From the NCBI GenBank assembly GCA_002104985.1, contig MCGO01000107.1, forward strand, positions 62,001-126,000: a DNA stretch of 64,000 bases, written 5' to 3'. Both the position numbers and the translations under genes were made by a program. The notes below the pieces were generated by a model. That model was given only the letters and a program-made list of their open reading frames with translations. It was not told the DNA's origin and made no database searches. Origin of the DNA: Rhizoclosmatium globosum. Its lineage: Eukaryota > Chytridiomycota > Chytridiomycetes > Chytridiales > Chytriomycetaceae. Below, in pieces: positions 21,562 through 30,908 of the stretch (its first letter is position 1; each line of letters starts with the position of its first letter).

Positions 21562-22656
21562 TCACCGTGATCGATAAAGATACGCTAACAACTCCTTCAG
21601 ATCGTAAGTCAATTCTAGATTCTTCTCCAAATTACAACGTCGAATCTTCGTTAAGTTTCGGAATTCTTGTGGAAAGACCCCGGATAACTTGTTGTTATTC
21701 AATGATAACAACTCCAAGTTGACCAAATCACATATCTCAGGAGGCACCTTCCCACTTACTTGATTGTTGGACAAATCCAACGTTTTCAAATTCAGCAGCG
21801 CTCCAATTTCACGTGGAATCATTCCAGAGAAATTACAACTTGAAAGATTTAAGTCCGTCAACCGACTCATAGCCCCAATTTCGCAAGGTATTGACCCTCC
21901 AAGATACCGATTTCCTGCCAGATGAAGTACTTTGAGATTCACTAATTTTGCAACGTCTTTCGACAACTCGCCATTGAGAGAACAGGAAGCTAAATACAAT
22001 GTTTCCAAACTTCCCAGTTGCCAAATCTCGGCGGGAATAGTCCCGGCATAGTATCCACGATTCAAATCCAAATATTTGAGGTTTACAAGTTTGACAATAT
22101 CAGGAGGTATGGAGAAACAACCCCCCAACAACTGCAATCGAGTGAGTTTGCTCAACTCCCAAATCGCAGACGGAATTGGGACTTTGTTTCTGCATTTTGA
22201 ATCGACTTCCCATTCCAGTGCATCTTCGTTGATGAGGGCTCTGGATGCATATACGGACTGGAAAGACGGAGGAGCAAAGAAGAAGACAATCTCCATATCC
22301 GACAGCAAGCAGGCATTTCTTTGATGGTAAATGGCAGGTTTTCGTGTCACAGTGAGCTCCAAGTATTGCAGATTGAGAACGGCAAAGTGGTTAGTGAGGA
22401 GCAACTGATTGATGCGCCTGTTCAGGCGGCGGTACTTGAAGACTTTTGAAGGATGTATCCAACCAAAGATTTGTAGGATGACATCGATATCAGCATTTTC
22501 GAAGGGGGACTTTGCAGTTGACAAGTCCGCAACATTATCATGCAGCGAAAGCCCAGCGATTGCTTCAACCAAAGAGGATATCATCTGTTCCAAGTCTGTG
22601 GGTCTATTTAGGATTGGTTGTGCCATGCCAGAAACGGACTGAGGATTGATTGTCAT
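21562..22656 (-). CDS. F-box-like / plant-type leucine-rich-repeat protein 2
   Basis: Single exon. The frame is open from 22689, but the first ATG is 22656 (MTINPQSV), with another at 22626; about 364 aa. An F-box-like segment (NADIDVILQIFGWIHPSKVFKYRRLNRRINQLLLTNHFAVLNL) matches those of the paralogues at 4.6 and 26.3 kb. After it come about seven LRRs of the plant-specific type (GTIPAEIWQLGSLETLYL; SGMIPREIGALLNLKTLDLSNNQVSGKVP). No signal peptide is seen. It is arranged head-to-head with RdRP2, whose first ATG is only about 227 nt away. Function is inferred as for paralogue 1: an intracellular adaptor. Confidence 0.8.
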   Translation of the reverse strand: MTINPQSVSGMAQPILNRPTDLEQMISSLVEAIAGLSLHDNVADLSTAKSPFENADIDVILQIFGWIHPSKVFKYRRLNRRINQLLLTNHFAVLNLQYLELTVTRKPAIYHQRNACLLSDMEIVFFFAPPSFQSVYASRALINEDALEWEVDSKCRNKVPIPSAIWELSKLTRLQLLGGCFSIPPDIVKLVNLKYLDLNRGYYAGTIPAEIWQLGSLETLYLASCSLNGELSKDVAKLVNLKVLHLAGNRYLGGSIPCEIGAMSRLTDLNLSSCNFSGMIPREIGALLNLKTLDLSNNQVSGKVPPEICDLVNLELLSLNNNKLSGVFPQEFRNLTKIRRCNLEKNLELTYDLKELLAYLYRSR

Positions 22657-22882
22657 ATGAAATGTTTGCCAATTTGGATGTGAGAGCACCCAACCACTTC
22701 TTCAAACTCACGCTACGAGTTCTAATCCTGCCAATCAGATCATACGACTTCTCGCATCGCTGGATATTCGTCAATACGAGCCACCAATTCAAAGCCGCGA
22801 AGCTCAGCAACTTGACCGTCTTCTTTCAGGGCTTCCGCTTCTTGTTTCGCATCAATTGTCTGTTATTCGCACATGGAAGCTA

Positions 22883-25360
22883 ATGTCTGAGGTCGTACTG
22901 GCTGCCTTTGTGTGCCAGGCGATCGCTCCTGTCACGTCAAACTACTCTGAACAGGAACTTGCCCAGTGTCTTGAAGTGTTCATTCGGAATACTCGCTGGA
23001 ATCAGATCAAAAAGAAAAGAAAGACTGCGAATTATGTCCATGAATTCAACAAACTCTTGGCTAGCTTCAAGTTCACGCCAATCGATGAGGATGTGTCCAG
23101 ATACTGTTGGATGCATCAACTCAAGATCAGCCCAAGAGACGAGTACTTGGAAGGTCCTTACATCGATCAGAGTAACCGAGTCGTTCGAGAATATTCAAAG
23201 TATATGGCTCACTTTCTACAAGTTGCTTTCGTTGGTTTGGATGGCTCGCAAATTGGACAACACATGTTTTTTGCTGACAATGAGCAATACGGAGAATATC
23301 ACTTCGAAGGAAAGATTCATTATCATTTGTCTAATGGCGTGACTGTCTCCGGTCGACTCTTCAAGTTCCTTGCGTTCTCGTCATCGTCATTAAAAGAAGG
23401 CCGCTTCCTGTTTTTCCATGAGCCTGAGGATGGAAGCAATGTCACTGTAGATTCGATTCGTGCATGGATGGGGGATTTCAGCATGATCAAGAACCCCGCG
23501 CGTTATTCCGCAAGACTCGCTCAGGCTCTCACATCAACAACTCCCACCATTGAAATCCAGCCACACGAAGTAGAAATGCACGCTCCTGACGTAGAACGAA
23601 ATGGATACGTTTTCAGTGATGGAATAGGAACCATCAGTCCCGATTTGGCGGATGCCATTTGGATTTCATTTAAAAACAAGAAGCCTCCAAATTCCACTTT
23701 CCAATCTGCCAGCATAAATCTTTCTCCTGTACCTTCCGCGTTTCAAATCCGTTTTGGTGGCGCAAAAGGAATGCTAAGTGTCGATCCATCTCTCTCAGGT
23801 CGGACTATGCGGATTCGGAAATCTATGATTAAGTTTGATTCTCCTAACTGCCGATTCATTGAAATTGCCGACTACTCTTCGTCAAGCAGAGTGGCTTTTT
23901 TAAATCGTCAAGTCATACTTATTCTTGAAGACTTGGGAGTGTTGAAGAGCACGTTTCTTGAAATCCAAAGAGATTCAATCAAAGAATTGGCACTGTTGGG
24001 GACTTCAACAGAGCGTGTTATGGCGTTAGCGAATAGGATTGGTCATTTTGGAAACTTTGCCAGGTTAATGGACAACTTGAAGGTTCCTCGTTGGATCGAG
24101 AATTCTTTTGTGCAGCAGTCTTTGGCTTACGTCAGGGCCCATTTCTTGAAAGAAATCAAATATCGGGCGAGAATGAAGATTCCTGATGGATGGACGCTCT
24201 TGGGAGTTTTGGATGGTGAGTCTTTGTTTTCCATTAATTGGGTTTATTTACGATCAATAGAAACTGGGACTCTTCCGGAAGGATGTATATTTGTACAAAT
24301 TGTTGATGATAATGATCCTAATACGCGTGGGAATATTCTTACTGGGGATTTAATCGTTTATCGCTCACCATGCCTTCATCCCGGTGATGTTCAGCCCGTT
24401 ACTGGCGTCAACCTCCCACAGCTTCATCACTATCGAAACGTAGTTGTCTTTTCGCAACACGGAAGTCGTGATTTGCCTTCACAACTTGCAGGAGGAGATC
24501 TTGATGGTGACATGTTCACAGTTATTTGCAACGCATCCCTTTATCCTCCAAGGTTTAGCGCACCTGGCGCATACATACCACCAAAACAGCCACCACAAGT
24601 TTCCAACGTGACCATCGAAGACATCAATGATTTTATTGTCCACTTCTTGAAAAACAACAATCTCGGGTTAATCGCCCGCCGCCACATGATGCTCGCAGAC
24701 ATTTCAAGCACCGGCGTATTCCATCAAGACTGCCTCAAACTCTCTGAAATGCATTCAACCGCAGTTGATTTCGCAAAAACGGGTGTAGCCGTAAACTTCC
24801 GTCTCGCTCCACCCTGCAGAACTCGCCCAGATTACTTGACCCATCCAAACCAGAAAGGAAAGCAAAAGGGTGTGTATGAGAGTCAGCGCGTGATGGGACT
24901 CATGTTTCGCGATTTGGAGTTGAATCGGTTGATTCGGCAGAGTGGGAGTCAGAGATTGATTAGAGAATCGGTGGATCCACTTTGGGAGTTGGCTTTGCGA
25001 ATATCGCCTGATTGGAAAGAAGAATATGATGCGGCTTTGGAATACCAGCAGAGATTTGAGGCAGAAGTTTTTCTCATTGCCTCTTATTGCGATCCGCCAC
25101 TCACTGAACTTGAATTGTGGACTGGATGCATTGATATGTCGGAACGCACGTATCATCGAACTGCGTTCAATTTAGAGTCTTGGGCCTTGGAACAATTTGG
25201 GACTCTAATTTTGAAGATCCAGGATGAAATGGTTGAAGGAAGGTCAAAACGCGAGATTAAAAACCTGGCGGCTGCAAATTACTATATCTCTGACACGAAT
25301 CCTGAAGTGGGGAATGTCTTTGGCTTGCTTCTACTTCATCACTTGGCTGAATCTAAATAA
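22883..25360 (+). CDS. Eukaryotic RNA-dependent RNA polymerase, 5'-shortened paralogue (RdRP2)
   Basis: The frame is open from 22661 to 25360; the first ATG is 22883 (MSEVVLAAFVCQ). One intron of exactly 45 nt (gtgagt..caatag, about 24215-24259) splits LDG/ETGTLPEG. Because 45 is a multiple of three, the unspliced frame also stays open and hides the intron. The spliced protein is about 810 aa. Core motifs match RdRP1: YLEGPYIDQSNRVVREYSKY, FKFLAFSSSSLKEGRFLFFHEP, YVFSDGIGTIS, FQIRFGGAKGMLSVDPSL, HPGDVQPV and the catalytic GGDLDGDMF. About 360 N-terminal residues of RdRP1, including the RRM-like part, have no counterpart. The catalytic centre is intact, so the enzyme may be active. Confidence 0.88.
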   Translation: MSEVVLAAFVCQAIAPVTSNYSEQELAQCLEVFIRNTRWNQIKKKRKTANYVHEFNKLLASFKFTPIDEDVSRYCWMHQLKISPRDEYLEGPYIDQSNRVVREYSKYMAHFLQVAFVGLDGSQIGQHMFFADNEQYGEYHFEGKIHYHLSNGVTVSGRLFKFLAFSSSSLKEGRFLFFHEPEDGSNVTVDSIRAWMGDFSMIKNPARYSARLAQALTSTTPTIEIQPHEVEMHAPDVERNGYVFSDGIGTISPDLADAIWISFKNKKPPNSTFQSASINLSPVPSAFQIRFGGAKGMLSVDPSLSGRTMRIRKSMIKFDSPNCRFIEIADYSSSSRVAFLNRQVILILEDLGVLKSTFLEIQRDSIKELALLGTSTERVMALANRIGHFGNFARLMDNLKVPRWIENSFVQQSLAYVRAHFLKEIKYRARMKIPDGWTLLGVLDGESLFSINWVYLRSIETGTLPEGCIFVQIVDDNDPNTRGNILTGDLIVYRSPCLHPGDVQPVTGVNLPQLHHYRNVVVFSQHGSRDLPSQLAGGDLDGDMFTVICNASLYPPRFSAPGAYIPPKQPPQVSNVTIEDINDFIVHFLKNNNLGLIARRHMMLADISSTGVFHQDCLKLSEMHSTAVDFAKTGVAVNFRLAPPCRTRPDYLTHPNQKGKQKGVYESQRVMGLMFRDLELNRLIRQSGSQRLIRESVDPLWELALRISPDWKEEYDAALEYQQRFEAEVFLIASYCDPPLTELELWTGCIDMSERTYHRTAFNLESWALEQFGTLILKIQDEMVEGRSKREIKNLAAANYYISDTNPEVGNVFGLLLLHHLAESK

Positions 25361-25444
25361 GTCGTAATATTTTGGTTTTTGCTGTTTTGCTGCAAAGATT
25401 TGAATCAATTCATTTCAAATATATCCATGCTTTTATTGCTGCTA

Positions 25445-26236
25445 TCATTTGGTACCCCAAGTTTTCTTTGGATCAGCGCGTCCAAACCCTTCATTATAAT
25501 TTCCTTTGAGTGCAAACAGCTGCTTGAAATGTGGCTTGCAGAAAAACTCGTTCTCTAAACACGCGACATTCCCAAGCTTCAAAGTCGTCCCACAGTGTTT
25601 ACACTTCAAACAACTTCGATGGAACGTAAAGTCATCGTACACAATCTTTTCCATCGCGTAAACCGTCTTACTGCATTGATGACACTTGTCTCCCACACCT
25701 CCTCCAATACTCTGAAAACTTCTCGTCGAGTTCTGTTGGGAGAGGACTGGAGGCACAAAGACATCCGAAACAGGATTCTTGGCTACAACAGTTTCTCGAA
25801 GCGTCTCAATAGCCTCCACGATTTTAGGGCTGAGGTTTTCACCGCTACCACTTGGTTGAGGAAGCGAGTCGTCAAACTTTTCGCGAGTAATTGATTCACG
25901 CTGGGAAGCAACAGAAGAACGTCGCTGTGTAACTGCTGGATCGACTTTGGAAGCTTCGACGGTGACTTTCTGGGTGTACGATAGTCTGCGGATCGGGGTT
26001 GGAAGGGGTTGGGTTGGACCTGGAGAAAAGGAGGAACGAGGAAGCGCAGATCCATGTGGAGCGGGAGCTAATGGAATCGAGTTCTTTTGAACTGCAGCTT
26101 CGAACTTTTGCATCCTGGCAGCGAGGCTTGATGATACATGTTTTGGAGCTGTAGCAACAGAGACAGGACGTGACGGGGTCTTGGACGAGGGGGTTACTGG
26201 TGACAATGATGGAGCGTGAGAAGTTACGTCACGCAT
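25445..26236 (-). CDS. Single LIM-domain protein
   Basis: Single exon, 263 aa, start ATG 26236. Residues 1-175 are Ser/Pro/Thr-rich and probably disordered. Residues about 178-240 form one LIM domain with zinc ligands in order: CHQC, His in FTFHRSC, CLKCKHC, C in ACLENEFFC and the final His in CKPHF. This spacing is the standard double zinc finger of LIM proteins of the CRP/LIMA1 type. The GNYNEGFG segment after the domain also occurs in that group. LIM domains bind proteins, often at actin structures, so an actin-associated role is likely. The gene is convergent with RdRP2 (about 84 nt) and divergent from LRR gene 3 (about 60 nt). Confidence 0.85.
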   Translation of the reverse strand: MRDVTSHAPSLSPVTPSSKTPSRPVSVATAPKHVSSSLAARMQKFEAAVQKNSIPLAPAPHGSALPRSSFSPGPTQPLPTPIRRLSYTQKVTVEASKVDPAVTQRRSSVASQRESITREKFDDSLPQPSGSGENLSPKIVEAIETLRETVVAKNPVSDVFVPPVLSQQNSTRSFQSIGGGVGDKCHQCSKTVYAMEKIVYDDFTFHRSCLKCKHCGTTLKLGNVACLENEFFCKPHFKQLFALKGNYNEGFGRADPKKTWGTK

Positions 26237-26297
26237 TTCAGGTGAGGTTTCAATGTTCTATTTCTGTCCACTGTTGTGATGTTGTTTGAAATCCTTC

Positions 26298-27377
26298 ATG
26301 GAATCTTCACTTCCACCTGAACTTGTAGCATCTATTTTCCAATGGATCCATCCGTCAAAAGTACTTTGTTATAGGAAGTTGAGCAGGAGGCATAACACCG
26401 TCCTCCTCACAAAGCACTTTGCAATCATCAACCTCCGATTACATCTCCGGAATGCAAAGGATTTACCGCACGATGAATGGATGAAGTTTAATAGGCTATT
26501 CTTCCTATTTCCCACGTCGTATCAGGAGGCCTATGCTGAATCCTGGCTGAGAACCACGTCAATCAACTGGGGTTATGGGAACATCACTGGGCCACTTCCA
26601 GCCTCCCTGTTTCATATCAAGAACCTCTCAACACTGTCACTTCAAAACAATCACCTGATTGGCACTCTTCCCGACGATATTGGCCACTTGACAAACCTTC
26701 GAGTACTGAATCTGGGTCGAACGTTGTTGAAGGGCCCGCTCCCGTCTACTCTTGGGTCTTTAATATCCATTGAATCCTTCCTGGTGTTCGGAAACAACCA
26801 CTCTGGCGAGATCCCAGCCGAAATCGGATCGTGGACGCGGTGCAAGTACGCCAGCTTCTACAACAATCATTTCACTGGGAAAATCCCCGTTACGATAGGG
26901 AACTTGACGAATCTGGTATTCTTGAATTTGGCAATGAATCAGTTGACAGGACCACTCCCGTCGGAACTGTCGGCGTTAGTCAATTTGGAGTCTTTCTCAG
27001 TGCAAGCAAATCAACTGAGCGGAGATATACCAGAGGGTTTGGGTCTCTTGACGAAACTGAAAGTTCTCAATCTATCAGAAAACGCGTTCACTGGAAGAAT
27101 CCCGTCAACACTTGGCCGTTTGGGAATGTTGCGAGATTTAAGGCTCGCAGATAATAGATTAGAAGGTGGGATACCAGTAGAATTCACAGGTTTGACGGAT
27201 ATGTACAAGTTTTATTTGGGTGGAAACCGGTTGAGTGATCCTGTGCCCTTGCCATTGAGGCGACTGACCCGGTTGGAGCGATGCGACTACTTTCCGTTGA
27301 TTGAATTACTTCCCGAAAATAATTGGCGTACAGGGTATTGTGAATCTGATGATGATGGTGGGGATTGGAATGAGTGA
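26298..27377 (+). CDS. F-box-like / plant-type leucine-rich-repeat protein 3
   Basis: Single exon, first ATG 26298 (MESSLPPELVASIFQWIHP), 359 aa. The F-box-like segment starts at residue 4, so the coiled-coil N-terminus of paralogue 1 is absent. The repeat region has about eight plant-type LRRs (ITGPLPASLFHIKNLSTLSLQNNHLIGTLP; LTGPLPSELSALVNLESFSV). The C-terminus is acidic (ESDDDGGDWNE), as in paralogue 1. The same WIHPSKV...LLTKHFAIINL signature is shared by all three copies. Only about 60 nt separate it from the LIM gene start, so the two may share a promoter. Confidence 0.8.
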   Translation: MESSLPPELVASIFQWIHPSKVLCYRKLSRRHNTVLLTKHFAIINLRLHLRNAKDLPHDEWMKFNRLFFLFPTSYQEAYAESWLRTTSINWGYGNITGPLPASLFHIKNLSTLSLQNNHLIGTLPDDIGHLTNLRVLNLGRTLLKGPLPSTLGSLISIESFLVFGNNHSGEIPAEIGSWTRCKYASFYNNHFTGKIPVTIGNLTNLVFLNLAMNQLTGPLPSELSALVNLESFSVQANQLSGDIPEGLGLLTKLKVLNLSENAFTGRIPSTLGRLGMLRDLRLADNRLEGGIPVEFTGLTDMYKFYLGGNRLSDPVPLPLRRLTRLERCDYFPLIELLPENNWRTGYCESDDDGGDWNE

Positions 27378-27402
27378 AATATAATAATAGCTTTAATTTT
27401 CT

Positions 27403-29040
27403 TCATGGCGCCGATTCCTTTCTTCTCGGTTTGCAGCAATTGTTAATCACATCAAGAGCACTTTTCAAGATGCTTGACACACCAAGAAGTCTCGAAAACT
27501 CCAAGGCGCATTCTCCTTCATTATTCGCAATAAGTTCCCTCCAAGAAAACCAAATTCCCATCCCAATTCGTTCACCTGCACATGCAGCAGCACCAGCACA
27601 GCTCAAAAAACTCAACAGCTTTTTCGCTTCATCCCCGTTTCCAAACTTCACTCCAAATGAGGCGTGCATATCACGAACGATTCCTCCACACAAATATCGA
27701 TTGAAAACTCGTCCAGGATCGTGCTTTGTTGTATTTGTCATGAACAGTTTCAACCTTCGTTTTCCTTCTGTTTGAATCATTTGAGGCCGGTAAAGTGCCG
27801 ATTTCGACGCATCGAACGTCACAGAGAACGAACTTTCTGAGAGCTCAATTTCGAAAGACCATTTGTATGGGCCGCGATGTAATGAAAGTTGGGAAAAGAG
27901 GGATGAAACAGAGGCTTGGTCCGATAGGATGATGTGGCTGTTTGAAGATATTGTTTTTAGGAACTTGGTCAGAATTGGGGTTGGTAACCAAGAGGCAATA
28001 TCATTTGGGGTTAGAATCAGACAGACTTGACGTGTTACATTGTTTTGACGGCGACAGCAGAGCTCATTTATAACTTTCCCAGATAGCAAATAATCGCTTA
28101 GGAATGCATGTTTGGCAAGCGATGAAGTGTGAAGGAATTTGATTGATGGAGTTTCATGAAAAGTGGCTTCTCGCATGTGGCCTTGGCTTGGGAATAAATG
28201 TGTAGGTGGATTGAAGAGAATATTGATCACATCTTTCAAAGTCAGGGAAGGGAGAAATCTTTTCAGTATATTGGAGAGGCGGTTGGTTGCAGAATCAGTT
28301 TGACTTGAAGGAAAAATAGGGATAAGCTCAAGAGCAGCAGTTTCAAAATACTCAAATAAATTGAATTGAGATACTTGATTAATCTTCAGCCAAGAAGGAG
28401 TGTCAATAATGGGAATACTCAATTCAAATTCAACGAGACGGTCATCATAGCCGCATCTGAGGAGCAATAATCCACCTGCATATTCTTTGAGGGCAAACTT
28501 CGAAGGAATATGGATATAGACATCAAATATAGTCAATCCGGCGTAACTAACGATGCTTGCGTACGTACAGCGCGAGTAGAATGAAAAGTAGGGATCATCA
28601 CGCATACAATGATGAAGCAGATGCGTAATAGAAGCAGCATTAACAGAGTCGATAATGCGACCAAGTATAAACGCCTGGATCATCAGTCTGTTGAGTGGCT
28701 GTTGGGCAAGCGGAGTGTGGCGCAGCAGAGCTCCTTCACAAACGTCATCCGCAACTAATTCAAACAAAGAACGCGAAAACCGACATTGAATGCAACGATC
28801 TTCGCAGATTTCGAAGATGTCTTTGCAGGTACGTGACAGCCGAGACGCTTCAACGCACCCATTCACAAAAGGTGCTATCAACGTCCACGCGAGAAACGGA
28901 TTGCACGTCATTAATTGAGATTCGCGTTCTGTGAGAGCTTTTGGCTTGGATGGGGATTGCGATGGGGTTGCGTGGTTTGGAGAAGTGAGGGCTGAGTGAA
29001 TCCGTGTTTCAACGGGAATTCGTTCTGATAGAACTATCAT
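27403..29040 (-). CDS. Uncharacterised 545-aa protein
   Basis: Long single-exon ORF, start ATG 29040 (MIVLSERIPVETRIHS). I recognise no domain. A possible weak F-box-like helix pair lies near residues 48-85 (FLAWTLIAPFVNGCVEASRLSRTCKDIFEIC). The rest mixes helical and beta segments with scattered Cys (RCIQCRFSRS; INNCCKPRRK near the end). The end overlaps nothing, and it is convergent with LRR gene 3 (25 nt apart). Composition is normal for the window and no competing ORF of similar quality exists, so the gene is real. Function unknown. Confidence 0.65.
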   Translation of the reverse strand: MIVLSERIPVETRIHSALTSPNHATPSQSPSKPKALTERESQLMTCNPFLAWTLIAPFVNGCVEASRLSRTCKDIFEICEDRCIQCRFSRSLFELVADDVCEGALLRHTPLAQQPLNRLMIQAFILGRIIDSVNAASITHLLHHCMRDDPYFSFYSRCTYASIVSYAGLTIFDVYIHIPSKFALKEYAGGLLLLRCGYDDRLVEFELSIPIIDTPSWLKINQVSQFNLFEYFETAALELIPIFPSSQTDSATNRLSNILKRFLPSLTLKDVINILFNPPTHLFPSQGHMREATFHETPSIKFLHTSSLAKHAFLSDYLLSGKVINELCCRRQNNVTRQVCLILTPNDIASWLPTPILTKFLKTISSNSHIILSDQASVSSLFSQLSLHRGPYKWSFEIELSESSFSVTFDASKSALYRPQMIQTEGKRRLKLFMTNTTKHDPGRVFNRYLCGGIVRDMHASFGVKFGNGDEAKKLLSFLSCAGAAACAGERIGMGIWFSWRELIANNEGECALEFSRLLGVSSILKSALDVINNCCKPRRKESAP

Positions 29041-29188
29041 AAGCTTGACTTAAGGTGTTTTGAATTGACGAACCTGGATTGGGATACTGATTTGCGGTTG
29101 TGGACATTCGTAGAGTTTTGCAAACGACCCCCTAAAACAATTCCATTGTTCTGGTCATTGAATACGTCAGGCAACGATTAAAGACACA

Positions 29189-29718
29189 ATGAACCAACAA
29201 GTAACCACAGAATTCGTATACTCAAAGGATTCCAAATATTTATGACAGGATTATCGCTACTAGGCCTTACGATTTTACTAGCTTTGATTGTTCTTGAAGC
29301 AAGAAGCCTAAAACATAAGTGGAAACAAACTTTCAACTCCTTCAATATTCTATTATCAGTTTTGTCTCTATGTCAAGTGATTATTCATCTTTGTATAGTA
29401 ATGGTTTGTGTTGGTGACTGCGAAATTTCTATTCGCGATGCAATCATTGTTATGATTGAAGATATAGCTGCTCGCGGAGCTCTTCTATGCTTCATCCTTT
29501 ACTCATGGCTTAGAGGAAACGAAGTGCTCTATAAGGTTTTCCCACAACTATCTCAGTCTTTTAAGTACTTTGTCATGTTATCGCCGCTGATTTTGAGTAT
29601 CAATGACTTCGAGAAGTCAAGAAATAGTGAGCGTTCAAAATCAATTCAAACTGTAAATGTAAGTACAAACACTTTGGGTCGACTAGATCCGAGGAGTACA
29701 AGTTCTTTAAGGCTCTGA
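29189..29718 (+). pseudogene. Seven-helix membrane protein, copy 1 (degenerate)
   Basis: This stretch aligns with copies 2-4 downstream. The helix 1-3 region is clear (FMTGLSLLGLTILLALIVLEARSL; FNSFNILLSVLSLCQVIIHLC; CFILYSWLRGNEVLYKVFPQL). The ATG equivalent to the other copies' start (29189) is one base out of frame with helix 1, so the frame breaks just after the start. Helix 4 degenerates after LSPLILS into unrelated sequence ending at 29718, and helices 5-7 are missing. It is best read as a decaying tandem duplicate. A shortened expressed protein starting at ATG 29242 cannot be excluded. Confidence 0.65.
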
Positions 29719-29895
29719 TTTTTGGACTGGACAATTGTAACTTTTTATGATGTAGTTTCCGTTTTAAATTCAATTACAATGGTACCTTATCGGACCTGTT
29801 CCTGTTTTTATATTAATCCGATCATTAATGAAGATTCTATACAGACTGTTTGTTTTAGATTCTATTGTGTTCTTAGTTCCTTTCAAACGGTCACA

Positions 29896-30801
29896 ATGGA
29901 CAACCCGATGACCGATAACACTATCCATATATTCAAAGGATTTCAAGTCTTCATGACAATATTATCATGTATCGGGCTGATAACCCTATTGACTCTAATT
30001 GTTCTTGAGACGATCAACCTAAAATTGAAATGGAAAGAAATCGCAAACCCTTTCAATATCCTCTTATTGTTCATGACTATCTGTCAAGTGATTCTGCACG
30101 TTTGTCTCACGATCAACTGTAATGGGGTTTACAGTTTTTCGGTACAGGACATAATCGCGATTATCATTGAAGATACAGCTCTGTATGGAGTTTTGCTATG
30201 CTTTATTTTTTACTCATGGCTGAGAGGAAACGAAGTCCTCCATAACGTCTTTCCATCATTTGTACAGCACTTCAAATGGTTTGTTATTCTCTCGCCTCTG
30301 TTTTTGGGTTTGACTGTGGTTTTGGATACGATGGCGGCCTTCTATCAGTTGAAAGTGGGTAGAATACCGGAATTGGTAAATATCCTCGACTTTATATTTA
30401 CGGTTCTTGATGGACTGACAACCGTGGTTTTTGATTTAATTGTCTTCTCGACTTTTGTGTATTATCTGCAAAAGATTGCAACCGATATGGGCTCTGAAAT
30501 TGATATGCGCATGAAAATTATAGCACGCTATGGAGTGTATACAACTGGTGCGAGCTTAATTGGATTCGTTATTTATATTGTCTATATTCTTCAACCTCGT
30601 GGTACATTGCTCCATGTGATTATGTATTATGGAGCCATTATGTCCTTGGATATAATAGTTTTCCTTCTGATTTTAATGAAGAGGCGGCTACAACTTTTGA
30701 AATTCTGCTCAAAAGCTCCTCCAATCGTTAATACGAGTGAAAGTAACACAGTAAGTCGTTCAGAGCCGACGAATGTACTTAAAACCGTGATCCGGAAGTA
30801 G
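29896..30801 (+). CDS. Seven-helix membrane protein, copy 2
   Basis: Start chosen at ATG 29896 (MDNPMTDNTIHIFKGFQVFM), which aligns with the start of copy 3; the frame is open further upstream without homology. The product is 301 aa. Seven hydrophobic segments are seen, beginning at VFMTILSCIGLITLL, FNILLLFMTICQVIL, DIIAIIIEDTALYGVLL, FKWFVILSPLFLGLTVV, FTVLDGLTTVVFDLIVF, VYTTGASLIGFVIYIVYI and GAIMSLDIIVFLLILM. Conserved in all copies are a Trp after helix 1, FNxLL at helix 2, YSWLRGN or LWMRASD after helix 3, and TVVFDL in helix 5. The topology is GPCR-like, but I see no DRY or NPxxY motif and know no named family. It is part of a tandem array. Confidence 0.75.
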   Translation: MDNPMTDNTIHIFKGFQVFMTILSCIGLITLLTLIVLETINLKLKWKEIANPFNILLLFMTICQVILHVCLTINCNGVYSFSVQDIIAIIIEDTALYGVLLCFIFYSWLRGNEVLHNVFPSFVQHFKWFVILSPLFLGLTVVLDTMAAFYQLKVGRIPELVNILDFIFTVLDGLTTVVFDLIVFSTFVYYLQKIATDMGSEIDMRMKIIARYGVYTTGASLIGFVIYIVYILQPRGTLLHVIMYYGAIMSLDIIVFLLILMKRRLQLLKFCSKAPPIVNTSESNTVSRSEPTNVLKTVIRK

Positions 30802-30908
30802 TATTTGATTATTTTTAGTTCAATGTAGAGAGTACTGAGTAATATAGTTGGTCATTCCATCTTTCTGACTTCAAGTTTTGTTCTTCGATTGTCATTAAAT
30901 CAGGCACA

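Noticed and set aside
12729..25360. RdRPs as integrated viral polymerases
   Set aside because: Both have the DLDGD double-psi barrel motif of eukaryotic silencing RdRPs, not the GDD palm of RNA viruses, and RdRP1 has many spliceosomal introns.
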